The notes: generated by a model not told the origin, from the letters alone. A stretch of DNA of 64,000 nt from CAYLPU01 sp964385635 (GCA_964385635.1 CAYLPU010000012.1:6474-70473); one strand, 5' to 3'; positions 34,438-43,329 are shown, counted from the first letter of the stretch. Made by a program: numbers and translations.

Positions 34438-35271
34438 ATGATTAAACTAGACTACCTGGTCATCGGCCATGTGACCCGTGACCTGGTAGATGGCGTCTTC
34501 ACGATTGGCGGTACGGTCTCGTATGCTGCCCGCACTGCGCGTGCGTTGGACTGTCGTGTTGGCGTCGTCACCAGCGCTGACCCCGGTCTCAATCTGAGCA
34601 AGATATTGGACGGCATAACGGTCACCTGCTTTCCCGCCGCTACGACGACCACATTCAAGAACATATACACCTCCAATGGTCGGCGCCAGGTGCTGCGCGG
34701 CGTCGCGGAGACGCTGGTACCAACGATGGTGCCACCGGACTGGCAGACGGCCATCGTCCATCTGGGGCCAGTGGCCCAGGAGTGCGACCCGGAGTTAGTC
34801 ACCGGATTTGGAGACGCCTTTGTGGGTTTGACACCCCAGGGGTGGATGCGGCGCTGGGATCAGGCCGGGCACGTGAGCTGCTGTCAATGGGAAGAGGCAG
34901 AACCATTGCTCGCCCGCGCCGATGCCGTGGTGTTGAGTGATAAGGACATAGAGAACGATGAGACGCTGGTGGCCCAGTATGCTGCCCAGACGCGGCTTCT
35001 GGTTGTGACCCAGGGGGCGGCGGGCTGCACCGTGTACACAGCTGGGCGGGCCCGCCACTTTCCAGCCCCGCCTGTGCACGAGGTAGGCCCTACCGGTGCG
35101 GGCGACGTCTTCGCGGCGGCTTTCTTCGTGTGGCTGCAGCGCCAGGGCGACCCCTGGATAGCCGCGCGCTTCGCCAATTGCATCGCCGCCGGTTCGGTGA
35201 CACGGACGGGGTTGTCCAGCACACCCAGCCTGGAGGAAGTCGCCCACTGCCAGTGGGCACTGGAAGGATAG
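34438..35271 (+). CDS. PfkB/ribokinase-family carbohydrate kinase
   Basis: Phosphorylates a sugar or nucleoside; substrate unknown. The C-terminal signature GPTGAGDVFAAAF (about residues 219-231) includes the catalytic Asp and anion hole. The N-terminal GGTVSYAARTARAL loop is the sugar-binding glycine pair. 277 residues, a little short for the family. ATG 34438 directly follows a heptamer repeat with no Shine-Dalgarno site, so initiation may be unusual. It sits between jag and parA on the same strand, 10 bases before parA. Confidence 0.85.
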   Translation: MIKLDYLVIGHVTRDLVDGVFTIGGTVSYAARTARALDCRVGVVTSADPGLNLSKILDGITVTCFPAATTTTFKNIYTSNGRRQVLRGVAETLVPTMVPPDWQTAIVHLGPVAQECDPELVTGFGDAFVGLTPQGWMRRWDQAGHVSCCQWEEAEPLLARADAVVLSDKDIENDETLVAQYAAQTRLLVVTQGAAGCTVYTAGRARHFPAPPVHEVGPTGAGDVFAAAFFVWLQRQGDPWIAARFANCIAAGSVTRTGLSSTPSLEEVAHCQWALEG

Positions 35272-35281
35272 ATAGGCCAGT

Positions 35282-36091
35282 ATGCCGATCATCTACGCAC
35301 TGGCGAATCAGAAAGGCGGGGTCGGCAAGACCACCACGGCGGTCAATGTGGGGGCCTACCTCGCAAGTTGGGGCCAGCGTGTCCTGCTGGTGGATATTGA
35401 CCCGCAGGCCAACGCCACTTCCTCTCTGGGGATAGATAAGTACACCGTGCCGCTCTCTACCTACGACTTGCTGGTGCGCGAGGTCCCGTTGGCCCGTGTT
35501 GCACGACTCACCAACCAGGTGCGGCTTGATCTGGTGCCGGCCTCGCCATCTCTGGCTGGTGCAACGGTGGAACTGATCAGCCTGCCGCAGCGGGAGCATC
35601 GTCTACGCCAGGCCTTGGCAGGGCTGGACGAGGACGAGAGATCAGATGGGCGGTATGATTATGTGCTGATTGACTGTCCACCCAGCCTGGGTATTCTGAC
35701 GGTGAACGGGCTGACGTCTGCCACCAACGGGGTGATCATCCCCGTGCAATGTGAGTACCTGGCGCTGGAGGGCCTCTCACAACTGGCGCGCACGATCGAG
35801 TTAGTGCGCCGCGCCCTCAACCCGGGTTCGCGACTGCGGGGGCTGGTGATGACAATGTACGACGCCCGCACCACCCTATCGCGTCAAGTTGTCGAACAAG
35901 TGCGGCAATATTTCCCCGGGCGGGTCTTTGACACGATCATCCCACGTAGTGTGCGTCTGAGCGAGGCTCCTAGTTACAGTGAGCCCATCATATCCTACGC
36001 ACCCCGTTCGACGGGGGCGCTGGCCTACGCGGCACTGACGCGGGAGTTGCTATTGGGCGATGACAGAGGTGAGAGCGATGGCACCACGTAA
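35282..36091 (+). CDS. parA: ParA/Soj chromosome-partitioning ATPase
   Basis: A Walker-type ATPase that positions ParB-bound origin regions. The deviant Walker A KGGVGKTTT (residues 12-20), VDIDPQAN (about 38-45) and YVLIDCPPSLG (Walker B) are all present. 269 residues, typical of chromosomal Soj. It overlaps parB by 14 bases. It follows the jag region, close to where origins lie in many bacteria, though no dnaA or parS was seen in the window. Confidence 0.94.
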   Translation: MPIIYALANQKGGVGKTTTAVNVGAYLASWGQRVLLVDIDPQANATSSLGIDKYTVPLSTYDLLVREVPLARVARLTNQVRLDLVPASPSLAGATVELISLPQREHRLRQALAGLDEDERSDGRYDYVLIDCPPSLGILTVNGLTSATNGVIIPVQCEYLALEGLSQLARTIELVRRALNPGSRLRGLVMTMYDARTTLSRQVVEQVRQYFPGRVFDTIIPRSVRLSEAPSYSEPIISYAPRSTGALAYAALTRELLLGDDRGESDGTT

Positions 36092-36941
36092 AAGAGGGCT
36101 AGGCAGAGGACTGGAAGCGCTGATCCCTGTCGCTGAGGAACAGATGGCCGCAGCGGGCGTGGTTGAGGTACCACTCGTCTCTATCACGCCCAACCCTCAC
36201 CAGCCGCGCACGCCGATTCGCGATCAAGACCTGGTGGAACTGGCCGCCTCCATAGAAGAACATGGGGTCATCCAGCCGCTCATCGTCACCAGAGCGCCCG
36301 ACGGGTATCAACTGATCGCCGGCGAGCGCCGCTGGCGCGCGGCGCGACTGGCCGGGTTGTCCACGGTCCCCGTTATAGTGAAGGACGTGGCCCCGCGCGA
36401 GATGCTGGAACTGGCGTTGGTAGAGAACCTCCAGCGGTCTGACCTGAACGCGTTGGAGGAGGCCAGAGCCTACCACCAGTTGATCGAGGAGTTTGGGTTG
36501 ACGCAGGAACAGGTGGCGCGGCGGGTGGGGAAAAGCCGTGTGACCGTCTCCAACACACTGCGGCTGTTGAAAGCGACCCGCCCTGTGCAGGAAGCGCTAC
36601 TGGCGGGAAGGATCAGCGAGGGCCACGCCCGGACGCTTCTGGGCCTGGAACGGACCGAGACACAGGAGGCCGCGCTCAAGACGGTCCTGAAGCAGGGGCT
36701 AAACGTGCGCCAGACGGAGAAGTTGGTACGGCGATTGCTCGGTCGGTGGGAGGAGCGGCAGCCCGCGCGTGAACCCTCGCCGGAGACGCGGGCGCTGGAG
36801 GCCCGCTTCCGCGAGACGCTGGGTACGAAAGTAAGCCTGACACGCAGCGGCGAGGGAGGCCGCATCGTGATTTACTTCTACTCTGAAGAGGAATTGGATG
36901 CACTCTACGAGCGCGTCATCGGTGACACCGCGCCTCTCTAA
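36078..36941 (+). CDS. parB: ParB/Spo0J chromosome-partitioning protein
   Basis: Binds parS and spreads using CTP. The N-terminus RKRGLGRGLEALIP is the ParA-interacting tail. VSITPNPHQPR and GERRWRAARLAG (about residues 80-91, with the C-motif arginines) form the CTPase domain. A helix-turn-helix follows (TQEQVARRVGKSRVTVSNTL). 287 residues. ATG 36078 is preferred for its AGAGGTGAG site; ATG 36060 is an alternative. No match to the parS palindrome was noticed in this window. Confidence 0.94.
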   Translation: MAPRKRGLGRGLEALIPVAEEQMAAAGVVEVPLVSITPNPHQPRTPIRDQDLVELAASIEEHGVIQPLIVTRAPDGYQLIAGERRWRAARLAGLSTVPVIVKDVAPREMLELALVENLQRSDLNALEEARAYHQLIEEFGLTQEQVARRVGKSRVTVSNTLRLLKATRPVQEALLAGRISEGHARTLLGLERTETQEAALKTVLKQGLNVRQTEKLVRRLLGRWEERQPAREPSPETRALEARFRETLGTKVSLTRSGEGGRIVIYFYSEEELDALYERVIGDTAPL

Positions 36942-36977
36942 GGCTCTTACACGATGCCAGATCTTGAAATCATCCAC

Positions 36978-38342
36978 CTACCGCAACCCCTGGATCTCGA
37001 AGGAATACCCCAGCAGCGCCAGCAGCGCGGCCGCAGCATCAGGCTTTTCGTACTGCAGCTCGATCACCTGCGTCTCGCCCGGCCCGATCGTCCAGGGTAG
37101 CGGCGGGGCTGCTGTACGCAAGTCGCTCATCCCGGCGCTGGAGGTAAGACTGATCTCGTTCAGCCCTACTGTGAACGGCCCGACCCCTGTGTTTCGTACT
37201 TCCCCCTCAATGACTAACACGTCGCCGTCGAGGAAGACGTCGGTGATGCCCACCTCGGCCTGGCCAGCCAAGGCTGGCCCCGTCTCTGCTTCGTAGGGAA
37301 TACTCACGCTGGCTCGCAACTCCGAACCAGGCCACGGGCTGAAGATCCAGATAAGTGTGGGGCCAGCGAGCGTCTCCGGCACCAGGTAGCCAGCCGTGCC
37401 CGTCACCGTAGCACCGGGGCCGATTTCCCCACTGAGCGGGCCGTGTTCCCCCACAGCGCTGGCCGCAGGCGAAAGCAGGTACCCGTTCCCCACGCCGTCC
37501 TGCAACTGCATAGCGAAGGCATCGGCTTTGAGCACCGTCGTGCCCACGTTTTCGACCGAGAACTCCACCAGGTAGTGCATCGTCCCAGGCGAGAGGCCAG
37601 ACCCGCCGGTCTCGGCGTGGCCGCTGATGACCGTCACCTGCGCTTCGCCCACGCGCACCGGCTGGCCCGGTTGGGCCAGCGTCCCCGAGGGTGGCTGAAC
37701 CGGCTCCGTCTCGGCGACGTAGTCAGCCGTACCGATCTGCCAGGTGTCATCCTGCCTTTCCAGGACCAACGTCACGCGGGGTCGCAACTGCTCGAAGACA
37801 CTTGCCTCATTTGCTGCCACCTCCCGCCGCTCAACGAAACGGAAGAAAAGCACCACGCCGTTGGAGAGGCGCATCTTGATCTCATCTCCGGGTCTCAGCC
37901 CGGCCAGCAGCGCCTCGTTCTCCGGCGTCGGGTCCAGTCCCACGACGTAGTTGACCACCGTGCCACAGGCCCAGGCGGCTGCCTCTGGATAGCCCGATGG
38001 GTAGGCCCATCCTTCCTCCTCGGGCACGATCGCCACGACGGGAAATGATGCGCTGGCTACCGTAAGTGAGATGGGGAGAGGCACAGCCACCTGCAGATCG
38101 CCGCTGCTGATGATCGTTTCGCAACTTGGGGGAGGTACAGGGGAGGTGGAGACGGTAGGGGTGAGTTTGATCACCTCCAGGGGCATGCCGGGGTTTGTTT
38201 CACCGCCGGGGAACGCCCCCCGCAGCCCAAGGAAAAGAATCAGCACCACGGCGGTCAGCAAGAGGAGCGTGCCGCCGACAATGGGAACGACCAGCAGACA
38301 ACTGCGTCGCGGTGGTCTGGCCTTAGGTGTTGATTCAGTCAT
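36978..38342 (-). CDS. Membrane-anchored extracytoplasmic protein, DUF4352-like
   Basis: 454 residues. A short cytoplasmic N-terminus (RPPRRSC) is followed by one membrane segment (about 17-42, VVPIVGGTLLLLTAVVLILFLG). The exterior part contains two strand-rich domains. The second half (VRVGEAQVTVISGHA..., FSVENVGTT, YLVPETLAGPTLIWIF) resembles DUF4352/telomeric-repeat-factor-like Ig folds, and a third segment (VEGEVRNTGVGPF) repeats that pattern. No catalytic motif. ATG 38342 is preferred over an in-frame GTG two codons earlier. It lies 25 bases downstream of the PPC-domain protein on the same strand. Confidence 0.7.
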   Translation of the reverse strand: MTESTPKARPPRRSCLLVVPIVGGTLLLLTAVVLILFLGLRGAFPGGETNPGMPLEVIKLTPTVSTSPVPPPSCETIISSGDLQVAVPLPISLTVASASFPVVAIVPEEEGWAYPSGYPEAAAWACGTVVNYVVGLDPTPENEALLAGLRPGDEIKMRLSNGVVLFFRFVERREVAANEASVFEQLRPRVTLVLERQDDTWQIGTADYVAETEPVQPPSGTLAQPGQPVRVGEAQVTVISGHAETGGSGLSPGTMHYLVEFSVENVGTTVLKADAFAMQLQDGVGNGYLLSPAASAVGEHGPLSGEIGPGATVTGTAGYLVPETLAGPTLIWIFSPWPGSELRASVSIPYEAETGPALAGQAEVGITDVFLDGDVLVIEGEVRNTGVGPFTVGLNEISLTSSAGMSDLRTAAPPLPWTIGPGETQVIELQYEKPDAAAALLALLGYSFEIQGLR

Positions 38343-38367
38343 AGGCACCCTTCCATCCCATTGTGGA

Positions 38368-40149
38368 TCAGGGCGCTCCTCCCGGGAGCGGCTGGGGCGG
38401 GACGCGCAGGTAGATGCTGGATCCCTCGCCGGTCACCAGTTGGCTGAACCCGAAGAAGGGAACACTCACACGCACTGGGCCGGAACTAGCGACGGTGAAC
38501 TCCAGGTTGCCTTGCTCGTCGGTGAAGCCCTGGGCCAGCAGTTGGTTGGTGGCGACCTCGTAGGCCTGGGCCGAGATGCCGGCGATGCCCTCTCCTGCGC
38601 CGGGCTGGTGGTCGCCGTTACCGTCGTAGTAGACCAGCAGGCTAATGGGGACAAAACGAGGGGCCGGCGTCGTGACAGAGACCGGTGTCGGGGTAGTCAA
38701 CGGGCGCACCGTGATGTTCTCGGAGGGGGTGGGGCTGGCGATGGACGGGCCTGACGGCGTGGGAGTGGCGGCCTGCGAGTCTGGCGTCGGGGTAGCAGCC
38801 TGCGGATCTGGCGTCCCGGTGATCGTAGGGGTACCGGTCTCGCCGGGCACCCGCATGTCGCAACGCAGCGTGTAGTTGCTGTTATATATGTCGCTTGGGG
38901 TGCGATCGCCGGTTCCTACCAGCAGGTACAGCCAACCTTCATAGGTGGCGTAGTAGGAGAAAAAACTGTTGTAGTTCCCCGTCTCGACGTCGTCGTTGCC
39001 GCCGATCGCGTCGTCCCACGAAGGGCCGCTGAACACGATCATGTTGGGGTCCACGCCGGGGGACAGGTCCGACGTGGCGCACTCAAAGAGAAATCCAGGT
39101 TTGACCCAGGTCCTGAAGAAATCGTTGTCCACCCCACCAAGGGGCGGGACCAGGTTGAAGGTCTTGGACTCGTTGACAGGGATGACGCAGGCGTATTCAA
39201 AGTCGGAGTTGTCCTCGCAACTGTCGGCCTTGGAGTCGACGTTGGCAGGCGTGGACGAAGGATCGGGAGACGGCCCACTGACCTTTTCCATGGTCAGATC
39301 GTAACTGCCGACAGTGGCGACTTTATTGGTGACGCGGATGTAATAGTACCCCTCGTACTTGGCCTCCCACTTGATCTTAGAGGCATAGCCGCCCGCTCCG
39401 TCGTCGTTTTTTGCCTTCATCTCGTTGTTCCGGTCGTAGATCCACACTAGCGTGTCGGCGTCGTTCAAGTCGCTGGTCGTGACCTGGTACCACTTGCCAT
39501 CCTTGGCCCAGAACGTGAACCAGTCCTCATCACCGGCAGGGGCAAAGGTGGCGTTCCCCAGCGTGACCGATGTCTGAACCGTCATGGTGTACACCTGATC
39601 GAAACTGTCGTTTTGCTCGTAACTGTCCTCTCCGGGAATCGGAGTGGACGTCGGGGCCGGAGTGTTGGTGGAGGGAGGGATGTATTGCTCGACGACGTCC
39701 AGCACGTATAAAGTCGTCTCTGTTATCAACGCCGAATCGTGTTTCTCGACCTTCAGGTAGTAGATATCACCCGTCGCATCCCAAGACTGCTCTACGTAGC
39801 TGGTCGAAGCAGAACTACAAGACATCTCGGCACAGCTGTCAGTGTGCACACAGAGCCGTATGCTGAACTCCGCCGGCCCCACAGAAGCACGGCCGATGTA
39901 TGACACTCCCGGCTGCGTTGTCATATAGAACCAATCCGTGTCTGTAATCGGATTGATGGCCCCCTGCACCGCTGCAGCAAGACCGATCTCATTTGCCTGG
40001 CTACAACTGTTGTTCGGCTCACTCTCACTTGTCGCCTGCATCAACGGCGCAGCCTGTGAAAGCCCATGGTCAGTCATCATGGAGACCGTGATCAGCAGCA
40101 GCGCCGTGCTTGCCACAGCCACTAGAAGCACAACATGTGCACGTCTCAT
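38368..40149 (-). CDS. Secreted protein with three PPC-like domains and an SdrD-B-like domain
   Basis: A 593-residue exported protein. A signal peptide (RRAHVVLLVAVASTALLLI, cleaved after about residue 32) is followed by three pre-peptidase C-terminal-like beta domains. Each begins with an acidic EPN/YEQNDS/CEDNSDF motif and has a D-x-DWF or DNDFF core. A Thr/Pro repeat linker (about 460-520, TPTPDSQAATPTP type) leads to a Cna-B/SdrD-like domain (VYYDGNGDHQPGAGEGIAG). No protease domain is attached, so it is probably an adhesion or cell-surface protein. ATG 40149 has AGGAGGG 9 bases upstream. Confidence 0.82.
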   Translation of the reverse strand: MRRAHVVLLVAVASTALLLITVSMMTDHGLSQAAPLMQATSESEPNNSCSQANEIGLAAAVQGAINPITDTDWFYMTTQPGVSYIGRASVGPAEFSIRLCVHTDSCAEMSCSSASTSYVEQSWDATGDIYYLKVEKHDSALITETTLYVLDVVEQYIPPSTNTPAPTSTPIPGEDSYEQNDSFDQVYTMTVQTSVTLGNATFAPAGDEDWFTFWAKDGKWYQVTTSDLNDADTLVWIYDRNNEMKAKNDDGAGGYASKIKWEAKYEGYYYIRVTNKVATVGSYDLTMEKVSGPSPDPSSTPANVDSKADSCEDNSDFEYACVIPVNESKTFNLVPPLGGVDNDFFRTWVKPGFLFECATSDLSPGVDPNMIVFSGPSWDDAIGGNDDVETGNYNSFFSYYATYEGWLYLLVGTGDRTPSDIYNSNYTLRCDMRVPGETGTPTITGTPDPQAATPTPDSQAATPTPSGPSIASPTPSENITVRPLTTPTPVSVTTPAPRFVPISLLVYYDGNGDHQPGAGEGIAGISAQAYEVATNQLLAQGFTDEQGNLEFTVASSGPVRVSVPFFGFSQLVTGEGSSIYLRVPPQPLPGGAP

Positions 40150-40193
40150 CGGCACATCCCTCCTGGCCGGGCGTGTTCTTCCGCACCGGGATA

Positions 40194-40256
40194 AAAGCCG
40201 CACTTTGCTCCGGCTGGATCGCCAGATCCAGCCGCTGAACGACGGATTTGGCAATC
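40194..40256. repeat. Dispersed hairpin repeat, copy 2 (ggctggatc family)
   Basis: aaagccgcactttgctccgg leads into the hairpin ggctggatc-gcca-gatccagcc, followed by a second small hairpin (ggatttggcaatcc). The first part matches 33552-33596 almost base for base. The rest of the 295-base spacer upstream of the PPC protein shows no gene. Confidence 0.75.
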
Positions 40257-40444
40257 CATCGCGAGCGCAGGCGTCACTCTTATCACAATGGGTTCCTCCC
40301 TAAGGCACTCCAGCCAAGATTACTATACCACAAACAACGTGATACTTCAAGCGGCGCTGCGGCCCTTCCAGTCAGGCCTGATTGGTGGTTGGCCCAAGCC
40401 GGGGGTCGCAGACCCCCTCCGAGCCTAATGTGTAGTGACGCCTG

Positions 40445-40849
40445 TCAGGTCTTGCGGAAAAGCCGCCGCACGTCTTTGCGGTTGAGATACCACCACGCCG
40501 GGAGCAGCACGATCACCGCCTCGGCCGCGTTCAGCGCCCCCAGGCTGAGACTCAGCCGGCTGGCTCGCAGGCGCGGCCACAGGACGACGACGTTGATCAG
40601 CGTCAGCCCGAAGTAGACGCTGCATAAGGTCAACGTGAGCCAACGCGCCCACTCCCGCAGCCTCAACAGCCCGACGGCGCTGATGAGAAGCATCACCATC
40701 ACCAGGAGACCCGGCAGCCATCCGGTCAGGCCCGGCGACTCCCCCCCTGGCAAGCCGCCGACGATCAGCCATGACCCAGCGCGCAGCGCCATGATCAGCA
40801 GGAGCGCGCTGACGAGCATCAACCCCAGAGGCCGCTTCGACGCCGCCAT
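40445..40849 (-). CDS. Small four-TM membrane protein
   Basis: A 134-residue hydrophobic protein with four membrane segments (about 7-25, 43-62, 68-90, 100-120), a short RLREWARW loop and a basic tail (YLNRKDVRRLFRKT). The layout resembles DUF2127-like small membrane proteins, but no family is certain. ATG 40849 lies 2 bases before the Era stop codon on the same strand, so it is likely translated with era. Confidence 0.6.
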   Translation of the reverse strand: MAASKRPLGLMLVSALLLIMALRAGSWLIVGGLPGGESPGLTGWLPGLLVMVMLLISAVGLLRLREWARWLTLTLCSVYFGLTLINVVVLWPRLRASRLSLSLGALNAAEAVIVLLPAWWYLNRKDVRRLFRKT

Positions 40850-40851
40850 CG

Positions 40852-41838
40852 TTACCTCCCACGTATGTCATACCCCAGACGACGCAGTTCCCTCTCATCC
40901 CGCCGCCAGCCCTTGCGCACCTTGACCCACAGGTCGAGGTAGATCCGGCCGCCGGTCATACGCTCGATCTCCCCTCGCGCCCCCGACCCGATCTGGCGCA
41001 ACATCTGTCCCCGCCGGCCGATGACAATACTCTTCTGGGATTCCCTTTCGACGAAGACATTGGCCGCCACGTAGACCACGCCGTTTTCCCGCTCCTTGAA
41101 TTCCTCCACGACGACGGCCACAGCGTGGGGCACCTCCTGGCGGGTGTGGCGCAACACCTGCTCGCGGATCAACTCGGCGGCGACCTCCCGCTCGGTCTGG
41201 TCGGTGACCTGGTCGCCCGGGTAGTAGCGCGGCCCCTCCGGGAGCGCAGCGATAATCATGGCCAGCAGTTTGTCCAGATTCACCCCCTGGGTGGCGACGG
41301 TCATCATCCACCCCCCTCCCCGGCCCTCCCCCACGGGGGGAGGGATCGGATCGCGGCAATAGGGTGCCAGTTTCCAATACAGTTCGGTATAGTGCTCGAC
41401 ATTCTTCGCCGGCAGCAGGTCCATCTTGTTGAGCACCAGTATGACCGGGGCCTGAGTATACTCTTGAATCAGCCCCGCGATCATCCGGTCCTCGTCGGTG
41501 GGCATCACCGAGACATCCACCATAAACAGCACCACGTCGGCGTCGGGGATGGCGCGAGTAGCCGTGGCGACCATGGCCCGGCCCAACTTATGGCGGGGCC
41601 GGTGGAGGCCGGGGGTGTCCACGAAGATGACCTGGGCATCCCGGTCTTCAAGCGTGAGGATGCCCAGGATGCGGCTGCGGGTGGTCTGCGGCTTGGGTGA
41701 GACAATAGCCACCTTCTGCCCCACGAGTCGGTTCATCAGCGTGGACTTGCCAACGTTGGGCCGCCCGACGACCGCCACGAAGCCGGAGCGGTGGCCCGAA
41801 GGTGTCTCGTCAAGACTGTAGGATTCTGTTTCAGTCAT
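40852..41838 (-). CDS. era: GTPase Era with an inserted palindromic element
   Basis: An essential GTPase for 30S ribosome assembly. G1 GRPNVGKST (25-33), G2/effector SPKPQTTR (47-54), G3 DTPGLH (74-79), G4 NKMD (137-140) and a C-terminal KH domain (IVIGRRGQMLRQIG) are clear. 328 residues, above the usual 295-305. Part of the excess is about residues 165-177 (PPPVGEGRGGG), encoded by a GC palindromic element between the G4 and G5 motifs; G5 itself reads VATQG rather than a clean SA(L/K). ATG 41838 fits AGGAG best; ATG 41841 is too close. Confidence 0.93.
   Translation of the reverse strand: MTETESYSLDETPSGHRSGFVAVVGRPNVGKSTLMNRLVGQKVAIVSPKPQTTRSRILGILTLEDRDAQVIFVDTPGLHRPRHKLGRAMVATATRAIPDADVVLFMVDVSVMPTDEDRMIAGLIQEYTQAPVILVLNKMDLLPAKNVEHYTELYWKLAPYCRDPIPPPVGEGRGGGWMMTVATQGVNLDKLLAMIIAALPEGPRYYPGDQVTDQTEREVAAELIREQVLRHTRQEVPHAVAVVVEEFKERENGVVYVAANVFVERESQKSIVIGRRGQMLRQIGSGARGEIERMTGGRIYLDLWVKVRKGWRRDERELRRLGYDIRGR
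41311..41344. repeat. Intragenic GC palindromic element, family B copy in era
   Basis: A C-tract (cccccctccccggccctccc) followed by ccacggggggaggg lies in frame within era. Similar sequence is inside the NACHT-SUMF gene (43671-43712), and a partial version is at the end of the transporter gene (about 42028-42050). Confidence 0.75.
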
Positions 41839-41851
41839 CATACTCCTATCT

Positions 41852-41883
41852 GGACAAGGAGACAAGGGGACAAGGAGACCAAG
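41852..41883. repeat. Octamer tract upstream of era
   Basis: Four units: ggacaagg, agacaagg, ggacaagg, agaccaag. It lies just upstream of the era Shine-Dalgarno site and abuts the end of the gene remnant at 41888. Confidence 0.55.
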
Positions 41884-41887
41884 AGAT

Positions 41888-42028
41888 CTACTGTGGTGCT
41901 CCAATCACCCACTGCTCCGGATGGCAGATCATTGTCACCAGTTTTCCCAAGACGTTGTCGTAGGTCGCATACAGTTCGCGTGCGATAGTGGGGTCAAGGT
42001 AGCCGCACTTGACAGCAAATTCCAGCTC
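41888..42028 (-). pseudogene. C-terminal remnant of a four-helix-bundle (S23-like) protein
   Basis: On the minus strand, about 46 codons read ELEFAVKCGYLDPTIARELY, then ATYDNVLGKLVTMI and a stop. This resembles the last two helices of the four-helix-bundle proteins related to 23S rRNA intervening-sequence proteins. There is no start codon or N-terminal half; the upstream side merges into the end of the transporter gene. Interpreted as a decayed fragment. Confidence 0.55.
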
Positions 42029-42032
42029 CCCC

Positions 42033-42659
42033 TCACCCTCTCTCCGGCACAAGATAGATCCCCGGCAAACTCAGCAGCGTGACCGCCCCCTTGACGAGGA
42101 TGTTGGCCCAGAAGATGGACCATACCGTGGCAGCGGGCAACTGGCCCCCGAACGCGCCCCAGCAGAAGATCAGGCTATCGAGCGGCACACTGATCGAGTT
42201 ACTGACCAGCACCCGCGCCCACTGGTAGCGACGCGTGACCCGCGTGACCCACAGGTGGTAAACCTCGGTGTCGGTGAACTCGCTGACGATCTCGGCGACG
42301 ATGGAGGCGACGACGATGCGCCACACGGGGGTGAGCACGGCGGCGAACTCCCGCTGCAGCGACCAGGTGGGGTCGGGCGGGAGCCAGGCGGCGAAGGCGA
42401 ACATGCCGGCCATCAGCAGGTTGACCACGCCAGCGGCGACGATGACGGCGCGGGCGGCGGCCCGTCCGAGTTGTTTGTGCACCAGGTCGCGCAGCGTGAA
42501 GGTGAAGGGGTAGACGAAGGTGCCGGCGTCTATGCTGAAACCGGCCACCAGCGCGATCTTGAGGCTCAACACGTCGGAGAGCATCTGTGCGGCGGTGTAG
42601 GCGGCGACGACGAGGACACCCGCGATTGTGAGAGAGGTGGCACTGTCAGAACGGTTCAT
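42033..42659 (-). CDS. yhhQ: Queuosine-precursor transporter, YhhQ/VUT family
   Basis: Imports 7-deazaguanine precursors for tRNA queuosine. A 208-residue protein with six membrane segments. Characteristic regions are SLKIALVAGFSIDAGTFVYP, FTLRDLVHKQLG (about residues 56-67), ASIVAEIVSEFTDTEVYH and SNSISVPLDSLIF. ATG 42659 is chosen because the family begins there; no strong Shine-Dalgarno site or preQ1 riboswitch was recognised upstream. The last codons (VPERG, stop) run into a CT-rich stretch related to the family B palindromic element, so the original C-terminus may have been altered. Confidence 0.88.
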   Translation of the reverse strand: MNRSDSATSLTIAGVLVVAAYTAAQMLSDVLSLKIALVAGFSIDAGTFVYPFTFTLRDLVHKQLGRAAARAVIVAAGVVNLLMAGMFAFAAWLPPDPTWSLQREFAAVLTPVWRIVVASIVAEIVSEFTDTEVYHLWVTRVTRRYQWARVLVSNSISVPLDSLIFCWGAFGGQLPAATVWSIFWANILVKGAVTLLSLPGIYLVPERG

Positions 42660-42725
42660 TTGCTGGATATTTGATGTTGATGCCTCGCACCGGGAGTCGG
42701 TCACTGGACCAAAAAGAACGACCAA

Positions 42726-43010
42726 CTATGGCATCATCTGCTGGTAGCCTGAATGGCTTCGGCCATGACCACTCTCCAAATCGCATAACTCGGCTTCCAA
42801 TGGGAAGACCTTGTAACGCCCAAGTTCCAACAAAAATTCCACTCGCGGCATACCAGCAAGTTCGGCAGCGCGACCAGAAGAGAGGCGACCTAACTCATAC
42901 AGTTTGACAGCGACCAGGATGCGTAATTCACGGGCGAAGGTAATTTCATCTGTTTTTTCTGCCAGCAGCACCTTTTCTGGCACGTTGATCACAATTTGTC
43001 GAGTAGTCAT
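42726..43010 (-). CDS. UPF0175-family antitoxin-like protein
   Basis: 94 residues. VINVPEKVLLAEKTDEITFARELRILVAVKLYELGRLSSGRAAELAGMPRVEFLLELG is the UPF0175 helix-turn-helix core. Such proteins usually pair with a PIN/DUF3368 toxin; none is adjacent here. The C-terminal tail (SGHGRSHSGYQQMMP) does not look conserved. ATG 43010 follows GAGGTGG. The spacer to the NACHT-SUMF gene is about 311 bases. Confidence 0.8.
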   Translation of the reverse strand: MTTRQIVINVPEKVLLAEKTDEITFARELRILVAVKLYELGRLSSGRAAELAGMPRVEFLLELGRYKVFPLEAELCDLESGHGRSHSGYQQMMP

Positions 43011-43321
43011 CTTCCACCTCTGTATATTCTGTGCGTATATTGGGAGCCTACGTAACGCCCCTGGTACTCCCACCCCCGTCCTCGGGAGAACGAGGCGTCA
43101 CACCACTGCCCGGAGCCTTCATCTCGAGAGATACTGTTTGGGTAATCCGTGATCCTACTGATGCTCCGAGCCTCGTTGATTCTATTTGCGAAAATCTTGT
43201 TCTTTTGCAGCAGCGACCGCGCCTCGCGCGATTTTTCCCTAGGGAGGGGGCGCGCCCCCTCCCCAGACCCCTCCCCCCAGAGTCCAGATACCAGAGCCCC
43301 AGAGGCCAGAGGGACCAGAGA
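43011..43321. other. 311-base spacer with a 22-bp palindrome
   Basis: No convincing gene. A perfect 22-base palindrome of GGGAGGGG/CCCCTCCC arms centred on gcgcgc lies at 43243-43264. A short plus-strand stretch (encoding SRDTVWVIRDPTDAPSLVDS from about 43121) looks protein-like but lacks context and may be a remnant. Confidence 0.4.

Positions 43322-43329
<8 letters not shown>
43278..43329. repeat. ccagag heptamer tract at the NACHT-SUMF stop codon
   Basis: Units ccagagt, ccagata, ccagagc, cccagag and gccagag, then shifted ccagag/atcagag units. The stop codon of the NACHT-SUMF gene (43322-43324) lies within the last units. Confidence 0.6.

Noticed and set aside
30577..37000. Replication origin near rpmH/parAB
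   Set aside because: Gene order is origin-like, but no dnaA, no cluster of DnaA boxes and no parS palindrome was seen.
42660..42725. preQ1 riboswitch upstream of the queuosine transporter
   Set aside because: The short spacer shows no C-rich/A-rich preQ1 aptamer pattern.
43031..43320. Plus-strand gene in the spacer beside the NACHT-SUMF gene
   Set aside because: Only a short protein-like stretch, ending in palindromic and repeat DNA; no start signal or family match.
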